Source: Lunularia cruciata (taxonomy: Eukaryota > Streptophyta > Marchantiopsida > Lunulariales > Lunulariaceae). From it: a stretch of DNA of 64,000 nucleotides. Location of the stretch: contig OX419755.1 in NCBI GenBank assembly GCA_948567375.1, positions 42,785,001 through 42,849,000 on the forward strand, given 5' to 3'. Positions 44,455-55,000 of the stretch are shown here, piece by piece (within the stretch, counting starts at the first letter, position 1; each line of letters begins with the position of its first letter). Made by a program: the position numbers and the translations under genes. The notes under the pieces are model-generated. The model did not search any database, was not told the DNA's origin, and worked only from the letters and a program-made list of their open reading frames with translations.

Positions 44455-45060
44455 TGTATGTTCAAACAAACAAAGACCAAGTGAGAGAGCAAAAGAGGCT
44501 ATTCATGAAGAATCAAAACCACAATCCAAAACTCTTAACATAAACAAGAATTTTGGGCTTAGAGGGTACGTCTTATAGGAACCAAGGGTATATTAGCATT
44601 TATACTAACTTATATGTTTCAAAATTGTTTCATGGATTGCAAGCTCACTATAGAGTTGGCATGTTCCAACACAAAAAAGACCAAGAAAGAGACCAAAAGA
44701 GGCTATTCAAGAGGAATCATGAACCACAATCTAGAACACGTAATATGTACAAGAATGTTTAGCTTGGAAGTATGTCCTAAAAGAACCAAGGGTATATTTG
44801 CAATTATACTAACTTACATGGGCATGCTTCAAAAAAATTACATTAATTGCAAGCACATTATAAACTAGCATGTTCTAACACAACAAAAGATAAAGCAAGA
44901 GACCAAAAGAGGCTATTTATGAGAAATCATAATCCAAAATCCAAAACCCTTAACACATATACAAATTTTTTGGCTTGGAGATGCAACCTATAGGAACCGA
45001 TGGTATATCTGCAATTATACTAACTTACATGGGAATGTTTCAAAATAGTGAAAACTACAA
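44455..45060. repeat. Tandem repeat, about 207-bp unit, three copies
   Basis: GACCAAGTGAGAGAGC, GACCAAGAAAGAGACC and GATAAAGCAAGAGACC, each followed by AAAAGAGGCTATT, start at 44475, 44679 and 44889 (periods 204 and 210 bp). Other shared blocks include GGAACCAAGGGTATAT and TACTAACTTA. Non-coding, possibly a relic of a satellite. Confidence 0.85.
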
Positions 45061-45382
45061 GGATATCTACCAAATTTGCCATAAGTTCTACTAGCATAAG
45101 AAGAAGATCTACCTTGTTACACCTAGTATGTCATAACTATATAATTCAAATAGTCTATGTATCATTGGAGCATCCAAAGAAGCATCATGGATTACTTTTG
45201 CTAATACTTTTATAAAACAGTGGAAAAAACTAAGTTATAAAATAGTAAGTGAAAATGATACCCCTTGTCATCTAGTATCATAAACTTCCCACAATCCTAG
45301 AAAAAACATGCCAAATGCCATATCTATAGCTCAATACAACTCCAAGCCTAGAAGAATACGTAGGTGAAATCAATGCAACCAC
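45061..45382. other. AT-rich sequence, nothing recognised
   Basis: Short gap between the 207-bp repeats and the 5' LTR of element N. It contains GGAGCATCCAAAGAAGCATCATGG (45168-45191), resembling a block of the J elements, but too short to annotate separately. Confidence 0.3.
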
Positions 45383-45623
45383 CAAAATAATATGGAGTTA
45401 GTAGAAGCTAAATATAGCCAAAAAATCATAGAATTAGCATATAGTTAGAAGCATCCAAGAAGTTTCTTGGTGAGAAACTTCTAGGAAATTTTTAAGCATT
45501 GTGTAACTTGTACATAAGGTTGACAGCTAGTATAGCTTGTATGTCAAGTAAATGGTTAGCTTAGCTTGCACTCCAAGTAAGGCGACTTCTAAAAAGAATC
45601 TTCCTTGAATGCTTCTTGGGAGC

Positions 45624-46188
45624 TATACTATTTTTTTAGGACATGAGAACTCCCAAGAGAAATACAAGAGAAGAAACATAAGGCCGTAGTCCTCAATACT
45701 CTGATGGCTCTTACCTCTTCAAAGAGAGCTCCACCTTTGGATCAGATACATGGACTTGTGACCTATCAACAAGCTCTACCCTTAGATTAGTCACATGGAT
45801 AGGTGACCCACTGGTCCTTGTCTTATTTGGTTGGTCAAACAAGTTTGACCAAAGGGAATCTTCAAGGAATCTTATTGTAGGAAGCTTAGAACATCATGGG
45901 TGAGGTACCATTGGAAAGCTCTTGATGAGACAAATAGGGCAAAGAAGGCAAAGCATATTGGCCTAGAAAGGGAGACTATTTTTCATTTTTGAGGTCTAAT
46001 TCATCCATTTAGGCCTTTGAAATTGGCTCTAAAGCTTTTAAGGTATTCTCAACCTTTGCCTGATTAGTGGAAGTATTCTTTTGGTGGCACTTCTATCTAA
46101 TCTACTAAAACCATCACATATAAATCCTTCCAAATATTACCAAGCCAATCTTCACCTCTATATAATATGTCTAGCTAATGGTATGATA
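45624..46188 (-). repeat. 3' LTR of element K
   Basis: About 565 bp, homologous to 61137-61728. Ends are decayed (TATACTATTT, GGTATGATA). A purine tract (complement of CCTTCTCCTTTT) follows at 46191-46202. Confidence 0.78.
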
Positions 46189-46189
46189 A

Positions 46190-48110
46190 ACCTTCTCCTT
46201 TTAAGATGCAACGTCCTCGTTGTGAAGTTGTTGCTCAAAAGATTACACTAACATTGGTGCATGGGTCAAGTTAGCTATTGGCTACCATGTTGCTTAATAC
46301 AATGGGTACCCTTTCCAATGTATGGGATATTCTACATGTGGATGACAAGTACCACAAATGCATTTTGGAGAATGAATTTGACTTCACATTCCTCTGTGCC
46401 ATGAATGAGTGTTAGACAAGGTCTAACTTCTTTTATGGAAGGAAAGTGGAGCTATAAAAGTGCATATTTGCATAATAAGGAAACACAGAACATTGGATGG
46501 ATCTTCATGTGTGTCAATAGCTCAAGGTGATAGGTCATTATGCTAATTCAATGGAGGATGGGAAAAGGCTCAATAAAATGAGGTTTGAGCTTACAAGGCC
46601 CAACCAATGTAAGGTTTGTTATGGATAGGTAGACTTGATCCTCAATGCTAAATTCCATGTGCTTGAAATATGCATCTACCTACTATTTCTATCAATTTTG
46701 GGTGATCTATAACTTGTGATTGGCGTTCTTTACACCTTGTTGGATATTAGAAACAAAAGTGTTGATATCTTCAACCTTTGTAACCACTAGGCTGATCTTT
46801 ACCAAGCTTGAAGGTGAGAAAGGATGCTCTTCATACATGAGGAAGAACAGTTTGACCTATGTAGATGCATTCATTGAATTGTTTTAGGCAAATTTCACCA
46901 ATGGAAGTAAAGTGTCTCACCTTTCTTGCTCCTCTAAGGTAAAGCTCTAGGGCATGTCCTCAATAGTGTCATTAACCCGCTCTATTTATCCATCAATTAG
47001 TGGATGTAAGCTATTGACATGGTCAGTTTTGTTTTGAAGACACCAAAGAGTGTTTTCCAAAATAAATTAGTGAATTCTATGCCTTGATCAATGATGAGCA
47101 CTTGAGACAAGCCATTTTTAAAATATGGCATTTATAGATGAGTTAGTCAAGAATAAAAAATTATAAAATAGGCCAAATTAGCCTAAATTATAAGAATATT
47201 CTAGAAGCATCTATGAAGTCACTTGGTACCTTCCAAGTATTCAATAATGTGTATGCCAAGTGTTGACTTCTAAAAAGAAGCTTCTTGGGAAGCTTCCTAG
47301 CTAGCTTAGCTTGCACACCAAGTAGATGGCTTCTAGAAAGGAGTTACTTGGGAAGCTTCCCAACTAGCTTAACTTGCATGCCATGTAGGCGGCTTCTAAA
47401 AAGAATTTTCTTGAGAAACTTCCCACCTAACTTGGCTTGCACTCTAAGAAAGCAACTTTTAGGAAGCTTCTCAAGAGCCTTGTATATTCATCATAAATAC
47501 CAAAGCCTAAGCTCATGCTAGAAATTCAAAGTTTCTCTCATTCAAGAGTCCTAATGTGATCTTTCACTTTGATCTTCCATTCTCTTATTTCTCTTCTCGG
47601 TCTTTTACACCATTGTGAGAAAAGATTACAACTAAGTACAATTTTGCTAATTGTGAAGCAGTCACATCCTTGGTCATAGGACACATATGAATCATCTTGT
47701 TGTGTTGGTCAACAAAGTTTAAAATAGAGTCAAACCCTAAGGTGATCTAGTGTAATTCACAAACCAGATCCATGTTGACTTGTTCCTAACATTGTGTAAG
47801 AGTATGTAAGGGTTGAAGAAGTCTTGTGGAAGCCTAATTTGAGATTTTATTTTTTGATAGAGAAGGCAACTTTGAATATACTCCATCATATTATTGCTCA
47901 TCTTGTGCCAAAAATAATGACTTTTAATTACCTCTAAGGTCTTGTCCATTCCAACATGACTTGCAATAGCAAAATCATGATATTCTATTAGGATGGTGGT
48001 TCTTAGGGCATCTAAGATCCATAACTTGCCATCACAAAAATTGAGTCCTTGGGTACTAGTTATAATTTTGGATGATTGAGCTCCTACAATCCATAAGTTA
48101 GTCTTCATAG
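46190..48110 (-). pseudogene. Element K integrase (split by solo LTR L)
   Basis: The zinc region lies at 47737-48108 (HVGMDKTLEVIKSHYFWHKM, then CLLYQKIKS with one Cys lost). After L is removed the core reads SQVLIIDQGIEFTNLFW across the junction at 47111/47615, showing the second catalytic Asp. SIAYIH follows. The C-terminal part (46200-46900) is heavily mutated. Stops are frequent. Confidence 0.8.
47117..47609 (+). repeat. Solo LTR L (A/B family) nested in K
   Basis: 493 bp. Ends CTCGGTCTTTTACA. CCATT duplication is at 47112-47116 and 47610-47614. K integrase frame resumes exactly across it. GAAGCTTC modules are present. Confidence 0.85.
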
Positions 48111-48119
48111 TGGTAAGAC

Positions 48120-48865
48120 TCCTTGGCTAGAATTTAGGGTTCATCTTGACTTCTACCACCAAATTGTTTGCCATATGCATTTGGGTGAATGCATCCGCAA
48201 GTTACTTCTTGCCTTCCATATATTTGATCGTCATGTTGAACTGTTGTCTCCACTTTGCCACCAAATCTGTCAAAAAGATAGACTTTTCTATGTCTCAAGG
48301 TAGACTAGAGGTTTGTGGTCTATCTTCACTACAAATGCTTTCTTGCCAAGATAATGCTTCCAATACTTGGTTGCAAGGACAATGATTAACTCTTCTTGTT
48401 TGATGGTGTGATAGTTCTTATTTTTTGGTAATAAATTTTGAGGGAAATAAAATATCAAGTGCCATCTATTATTCCATTTTTGTTGTGGACTGCTCCTATT
48501 GCAATGCTTGATGCATCTATAGCTAGTTTGATAGGACATTTTGGTTTAGAACATTTCAAGATTGGTGCATGTAGTAATGCATATTTCAATTCTAAAAAGC
48601 CAATTCTTATGCGGTTCCCTACATCCACTTCTTCCCCTTGCCAAGTAGTGTCATTCAAGGTTATGCAACCTTTGAGAAGTCTTTGAAAAATTGACAATAG
48701 AAGCTCATCAATCTCAAAAAATTATTGAGTTGAATCTAATATTCTAGAGTGCACTCTTTTTGAATGAACTCTTTTTATCTATTAACACTTGGATACCTTT
48801 TCCACTTACTCTATGCCCCAAGTAATCTACTTCAGACTTGCAAACCCACACTTTCAGATTTTAGC
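48120..48865 (-). pseudogene. Element K RT thumb and RNase H
   Basis: Reads VCKSEVDYLGHRVSGKGIQV (RT end), then an RNase H domain with LAIDASSIAIGAV, HTIKQEELIIVL, and FVVKIDHKPLVYL (48288-48697). Frameshifts are present. The other part of RT is at 58789-59500, beyond the inserted element C. Confidence 0.82.
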
Positions 48866-48993
48866 ATACAACTGATTCTATGTCGTGCGTATATACATTG
48901 CTACACAACATACATCACTTTCAACATCATACACTATAGAAGCACAACTCACACATAAGTCATACATAGACTCTAAAGTGCCACAATAATCAG

Positions 48994-49035
48994 ATTGTTT
49001 ACCACTCTCAACTCAACTCAACTCAGATCAGTACT
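48994..49035. repeat. 42-bp direct repeat, left copy (element C)
   Basis: Contains three CTCAA-type units (TCTCAACTCAACTCAACTCA). Identical to 58345-58386. It lies directly after the stop of the C polyprotein. Confidence 0.8.
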
Positions 49036-49044
49036 AGCTATAGG

Positions 49045-49362
49045 TCAAGTATATCTAGGACATAACCATTGTCCTTGAGGAACCACCGTGAGGGGAGGAG
49101 TCATACATGCCATATGCCATCCTCTCAAACAGCTATCACGCACTAACATAGTAGTAGCTCCACCAAAAGAGCCACATAACATACACCTCAAGCCTACACG
49201 TACAAGTGCCAAGCTTGGGTCCATAGTACCATCAATGTTTGGGAGGTAGCATGGCGCACAATTGCGCACATGATCCTTCCAAACAACACCATCACGTCCT
49301 CTTAACACAAGGACTCCAGATGTAAAAACCTCACACACTCTCAAGATAGTGTGGCCCGTCAA
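49045..49362 (-). pseudogene. Element C C-terminal domain with PHD finger
   Basis: The stop-free 105-codon end of the polyprotein. Residues 60-104 (49051-49185) form a PHD finger with spacing C-x2-C-x11-(C)-x2-C-x4-H-x2-C-x14-C-x2-(C): CMLCGSFGGATT, DSCLRGWHMAC, PPLTVVPQGQWLCPRY. Ligands 3 and 8 are Arg and Tyr. The copy in element E keeps ligand 3 (CERC) and has Cys at position 8. PHD fingers usually read unmodified or methylated H3K4. Just upstream is WKDHVRNCAPCYLPNIDG, a conserved cysteine-containing stretch of unknown role. The domain occupies the place where chromoviruses carry a chromodomain. Confidence 0.82.
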
Positions 49363-49449
49363 AACATCAAGTGTCGTTGGTGTTGTCTACTATAGATATA
49401 CATAGTCACCTGGATGAAATTGACAGATCAAGGGTCTGTAACCTCCTCC

Positions 49450-51208
49450 TCAAATGGTAGCATAGCGTAAAGTATCTCTATGATGAGCAATTGCCAAGTT
49501 CTCAAAGGCCATTGGCATCACTCTTTGAAAGATCTCTGCCCGTTGAGAACATGCGCTCATCCATACATTTGGGTCATCCAAGTCCAAAACTACAATAGCA
49601 TCTTGACAAATGGTTGTAGGTAAATATGGATCTCGTCCATAGAGTAGAAAGTATAGAGAGAAGGATGCTAAGGAGGCTTTCCAACTGAACCAATAGCCCA
49701 TTGTAATACTCCGAGGACAAGAGAAGAGAGAAAATATAGATTTCACACTCAAACAATCGATACCCCAAGGAAGCACCTTCTCTTTATTATATAGACAAAG
49801 AGGATCTCCTCCAAGGAAGCTCCACCATAGGATTAGGGACACAGATAAGTGACATGTCAGCAAGCTCCACCCTTGGATTACTTACTTGGATGGGTGACAT
49901 GTCTGGTCTAGGTCCTATCTAGTTGGTCAAACAAGCTTTGACTAGAGGGAATATTTTAGGGAACCTTCTTGTAAGAATCTCAAAATCACGTGAGTAAGGT
50001 ACCATTGAAAAGCTCTCAATGAGACAAAGCAAGGGGGAGGGAAGGCCAATGATTCCTCTATTGAGAGGAAATGTGTAATTTTTGAGGCCTAATTCATCCG
50101 TTTAGGCCTCCGAAATTGCCTTCAAAGATTTCAGGCATATTTTGGTTCCTACTCTATTAGTATAAGTCTCCTTTTGGTGATACCTCTTTCTGATTTGTTT
50201 AGTCCATCATGTGTAACATCCTTCCAGATGTTACCAAACCAATTTTCACCTTTAAATCATATGTCTAGCTATTGGTTCTAAGGTTCTCAAGTCTATTTTG
50301 GTTTTTGCACTATTAGTAGAAGTACTCTTTTGGTGATAATTCTATCTTATCTATTTTGACCATCATGTATAACATCATTCTAGATGTTACCAAACCAAAT
50401 TCCACATCTAGATCATATGGCTAGCTCTTGGTATTACACCCATGGCCAACCAAGGTAATTGGAGATCCCAATCTCCCAAGTGGCCTCTCTGCAAACCATA
50501 CTTTTGCAATCCTCTCTTCACCGTCTGAACCACTCTCTCTGCTAAGCCATTTGCCTCAGGGTGATCTCGGGATGTAGTACGATGATCAATCAAAGCCTTG
50601 TCATACAAGACCTGAAACTCTCCCAAGAACTTTGTACCCTAATCAGTCAAAACCTCAGTTGGTGCACCAAAATGACTAAGAACTCGATCCAAGAACGAGT
50701 AATCTGTCCCTTCACTAGACTTGTCAGGAAGTGCCACCAACTCAATCCACTTGGAGAAGTGCTCCACCATCACCAAAATATACCAATGATGTTTCACAGT
50801 AAGCGGTAAAGGTCTAGCAAAGTCCAAACTCCAACGATAACCCAATCCCATGATAGGTAATGGGTGTAACTATGGTGTAGGAGCATTGAATGATGCTCTA
50901 ACTTGGTCACAAACCACACATCTGGCAACAAACTGTTGTACCTTGGTCTGCATACCACGCCACCAATAATGACTCAAGAGTAAGCTATATGTATGCTTTA
51001 CTCCAAAATGTCCTAGCTCCTCATAAGCATGACGGATCAACTGTGGTCTTTGAGATGGAAGTGGTACTACTTGCACTCTACCATCTTCCCATACACGCAA
51101 AAGGTTTCTGCCTTCCAATCTTAACCATCGGGCTTGCTGAAGAACACGGTCTCTCTCCTTGGCCCCAACTGTGCCACCCACAACACCAATGCAAAGATAG
51201 TCCATCAC
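49450..51208 (-). pseudogene. Element C integrase (split by solo LTR I5)
   Basis: The zinc region RHAYEELGHFGVKHTY...CVVCDQ lies at 50870-51110. Core: YRWSLDFARPLP (first Asp at 50822-50824), VLTD followed by a stop then GTKF (second Asp 50642-50644), and HPEANGLAERVVQ (Glu 50537-50539). The DDE triad is thus readable, with the last two about 35 residues apart. I5 interrupts at 49702-50438, and the frame resumes at 49701. Confidence 0.85.
49702..50438 (+). repeat. Solo LTR I5 (K family) nested in C
   Basis: 737 bp, TGTAATACTCCGAGG to GGTATTACA, with a perfect CCCAT duplication at 49697-49701 and 50439-50443. It has the internal partial duplication also seen in I2. Confidence 0.92.
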
Positions 51209-51405
51209 TAAGACATCATCATGAAAATCTCGCTGAACTATACCAATATCTTCACTCTCTGGATCTATGACCTCAATAACTCCTCTTGTATGTGCTGAGA
51301 GAGAACCACCAAAGCCTTAGAAAATATACATAGAAAGGCAGATGCATGCAAACCTGGCACCATCTCCTCATCTATCTCACCATGCCAACATGCTCCGGTC
51401 TGATC

Positions 51406-52700
51406 CTACTGGCTGGGACATGGGTTTCTACTCAACCCATCTGCATCACGCTTCACCACTCCAGGTCTATGAACAACCGTGAAATCATACTCTTGTAAAA
51501 TCAGAGCCCATCGTGCAAGCTTCCTTGAAAGCTTGTCGGACTCCATCAACCACTTCAGTGGCTGATGATCAGTGATGAGAGTGAAGGGGTTACCAAATAG
51601 GTAACATCGGAAATATACTACTACCCAAACTACTACCAAGCACTCTCCCTCATATGAACTATACTTTGCCTCTGCTGAGTTGTTGGAGCGACTAGCATAG
51701 GCCACCGCAAACTCCTTCCCCTCATCATCATGCTAGGTGAGCACCGCTCCAAGCCCCAACATACTCCAATCAGTATGAACCTGAAATGGTCGTCCTCTGA
51801 TCAGTCTCCTCAAAATAGGAGCAGATGTCAACCTCTCCTTGAGCTCTACAAAAGCTCTCTCTTGCTCATCTCCCCAACACCACTCCTATGTAAGCTTGGT
51901 CAGCTTCATCAAGGCCTTGGCAATGGCACTAAATTCTCTAACATAGCAGCAATAGAAGTTTGCCAACCCAAGGAATGCTCGCACTCTGCTCACATCCATA
52001 GGCCAAGGAATACGTGCAATAGCCTCCACCTTGGTCTGCTGAACACCAAGTCCTTTGGGATAGATTGTGTGACCCAAATACTCAACCTGCTCTTGGAAGA
52101 ACCTACACTTCCCAGGATGTAATTTGAGTCCATGAGATCTCAACCTCTCAAACACCTCCAACAATTGTCTCTCATGCTCCTCCACATTAGTGCTATAAAC
52201 CAAAATGTCATCAATATAGCACCAAGCAAAATCCAATCCAGCTAGGATCCTATACATGACCCTCTAGAACTTAGCAAGAGTGTTCATCAACCCAAATTGT
52301 AAGAACCTCCACTAATATAACACATCCTTGCCGTGAGGATCAATAGCCCAAAATGTTGTCTTGGACTTATCCTCCTCCTTGATTGGCAACTGATGATATC
52401 CCGCTCAAAGATCCAAAAGACTGAAGACCTTTGCATGCCCAATCTTATCAAAAATCTCCTCCGGTGTAGGCATGGCATACCGATCAGCCCTGGTCTGTTG
52501 GTTGATAAGATGGTAATCTCCATCCATCCGCCTATTTGTGTAGTTGCCATGCATATCCTTCTTGGTTGACATCATTGTCACTAATGCATACTCTCTATGT
52601 GAAATCTCCACCAAACCAGCCTCAAAAAGGTCACTACTCCGGCTCTGAATCAATATTCTCTCCATGTCACTATAACAATAAGGACGTCGGAAAATTGGTG
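51406..52700 (-). pseudogene. Element C reverse transcriptase and RNase H
   Basis: RT: YAMPTPEEIFDKIGHAKVFS then LLDL, stop, AGYHQLP (motif A at about 52400), WCYIDDILVYS with an intact YIDD at 52207-52218, and VEYLGHTIYPKGL, ARIPWPMDVSRVRAFLGLAN. RNase H: AYASRSNNSAEAKYSSYEGE, TLITDHQPLKWLME, DFTVVHRPGVVKRDADGLSR. Only a few stops separate long clean segments, so C is younger or slower-decaying than E. Confidence 0.9.
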
Positions 52701-53239
52701 TATCGCTAGTCAGCTCAATTCATATACCATGTCCCTTTAGAGCATCCAAATCCTTCATACTCAAGGCAAAACAACTAGTGTGACTCCTCAAGAACCTCCA
52801 AACCCTTTGTCTTTCCTCTCTAGTAAGCTTGGGTCTACGATTTGGCTCCCAAGTATCCTCTATAATTGTTGTAGGAGTGGAAGATGAACTGACTGGCTGC
52901 TACACTGTTGGGAGCAATAGTGTCATGCTCCCGACCACTAGAGGTCCCAACTTCTGTGTGAAAAACTCCCTCCACTTTGGCTGCAAGCTCCACACGTCCT
53001 CTAGCTGCATCCCAAGTGGACCAAGGGTGTAATATCCAAGTAGCCCATGCTCACCTGGATGGACTCCAAGTAGACCACTCTCCCTAGTAGCTACCGGATG
53101 TGTCCCAAGAATACCATGTCCACTTGGTCCATTGCCCCCAGCATGTGCCTGAATCGTCTTGATAGGCACAGGGCTCACAAGTGTCCGAGTGGTGATGCAT
53201 ATCAAGCGCATTCTATGCTGCTCTGCCAAGCCAAGGCTC
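52700..53239 (-). pseudogene. Element C linker between methyltransferase and RT
   Basis: Continues the frame after methyltransferase motif X (CITTRTLVSPVPIKTI, then a Gly/His-rich stretch, GPSGHGILGTHPV) to the RT start with ERQRVWRFLRSHTSCFALS. It has no domain that I can name. Confidence 0.6.
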
Positions 53240-54180
53240 ACAATCCAGGTCAAATAGTTTAGGTCCATAGCCTGACCTAACACCTGACGCCTGGATGCCT
53301 CTAACACTACTAGAACAACGGTAATACCGGTGCGAAAACCCATCACCCGCTCTCTCTCATCAACGTTGGGCTCCACCAACTACTATAACTGCGAGTCCCA
53401 AACAAGTTCAAGTCCTACCTCTTGAAAAGCATGAGAGCCAGGGAAACTCATGAGTATGGGAAATGTAGCTCTAGGTTGTCCTACTAGGTTCACCACTGCC
53501 ATAGGTGACCTATCGGCCACTACCATTGTCTGAGACTGAAGCCCAACATCCAAGATGTCATCAACAAGGATGTGGTCAAGTCGTTGAATCCCATCATAAG
53601 CATGCTATAAAACCTCTCTGGGTAAGAGGTTTGTCCACCAAAGATGAAGACGATAAGCCCGTGATCCCACTCTAGCTGCATCTAACAATATAGTAGATCC
53701 CATCCAAGAATGGACTTGATGTGTACTTGCCACCACTCTGGTGCAAGAATCACCCATTAAAGGAACGTTCTCCAAAAGGTAAGCTGGAGAAACAGACTGA
53801 TGAACCTGGAGATGTTGTAGTATCCGTAACATCTCCCGAAACACACCAGAACAAGGATCCTAAAGGCCCAATCCTCTACCAGCAAGTGTATGTCCCTAAC
53901 ATGGCCATCCAGAAATCACCAAGTGAATAGGCCCATGTCTCTCTGGGTCATGCACCCCCAGTAAGGAAATGTCTACTGGTAGGGCCTTCTGGTAACCTCG
54001 AACTACTGACATCGGTAATAACTCTAGATATCAATAGGCCAAGTGTGCCACATGATGTAGAGAGATCGTCTAGCAGTCTCATCTCTCTCTACATACAAGT
54101 ACCTCTGTACTTGTATACCCGCCTGTAACACCGTAGCTAGTCTGGTGCTAATCCCATCAAACAACTCCAGTAGACATATC
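53240..54180 (-). pseudogene. Cytosine-5 DNA methyltransferase domain of element C
   Basis: C5 methyltransferases transfer a methyl group from S-adenosylmethionine to cytosine in DNA. Motifs in order: I, LLELFDGIST (54144-54170); IV, HLVISGWPC with the catalytic Cys codon at 53899-53901, followed by TAG where Gln of the P-C-Q motif is expected (53896-53898); VI, AYLLENVP (ENV at 53764-53772); VIII, GSRAYRLHLWWTN (53629-53667); IX, DERERVMGF (53335-53361); X, RRQVLGQAMDLN (53257-53292). The order is I to X, not the VI-X/I-V permutation of plant DRM enzymes, so a DNMT3-type or independent origin is more likely. The domain sits between protease and RT. One stop and about three frameshifts make this copy dead. 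Confidence 0.85.
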
Positions 54181-54239
54181 CTCTCTACTGGATACTGCCA
54201 AGCAATGAGTGTGGTATCCAACGGTGTCAAAGCAATTGC

Positions 54240-55000
54240 CTTTGGAGGCTCATCCTCACACTCATCTCCTAATGATACTAAGGCTCCACTCCAAGCCTAC
54301 TGCACCAACTGATCTGCATGCTGCTGCAATGCCTTCTTTGAACTCCACAATGGAACATCCAAGGTGGATGGAACAATCCCACTCGTACTCCAAAGCTGAG
54401 TGATCTCCTCTGGTACTGGAGTATCCTCTGCATGGGCATTCCCCTCCAACAAGTCACCAGGCCAAATAACTGCACCATTGAAAGCTAAAACTAATGCTGC
54501 CATGGTCTCGGACTATAGTGAGCCAAGACTGCCACTATTGAAGTGTATTGGTAGGCAACATACCCATCCCTCAGCAGACTGCCAACCAGGTCTATAGGAG
54601 GTTGTCTCCCTTCAATAGTCAATGCTAAAACCCATGGAGTATAACACTGCTCCCCCAACTAGCACATCATATGACTCAGCTATTGTCGCAATAGCCTGAG
54701 CTCTCACCACCAAGCTATCAGTCAGATGACCAGGTTGAACCTGGACAACAAGCTCCCCACATGTGATGTACTATGTCAAACCACCACCTAGAGATGTCTG
54801 GATCTGAAATAGATACCTCTCCACATCGGTCTTTTGTAACTCCAGACCGACAACTGCCGCCTTTCCCGACATAAGAGGCTGCGCACCAGAGCCTAACAAG
54901 ACTCTCTATGGTGTATAGACCTTCCTTGAATGTCCCACCAAACAAAACATCCCCCTCTGGTTATCTAATAGGACAAAACCAAGTGTCAACCGCATTCTCT
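54240..55000 (-). pseudogene. Element C aspartic protease and spacer
   Basis: VLLGSGAQP at 54878-54898 is the protease active site with Asp changed to Gly (GSGAQP for DSGAQP). AESYDVLVGGAVLYSMGF follows in frame as the flap/second block. A spacer (FNGAVIWPGDLLEG, LWSTSGIVPSTLDVPLW) then leads into the methyltransferase. Confidence 0.78.

Noticed and set aside
53240-54180. Reading the methyltransferase as a captured plant DRM gene
   Set aside because: DRM enzymes have motifs VI-X before I-V. Here motif I comes first and X last, so the order does not fit.
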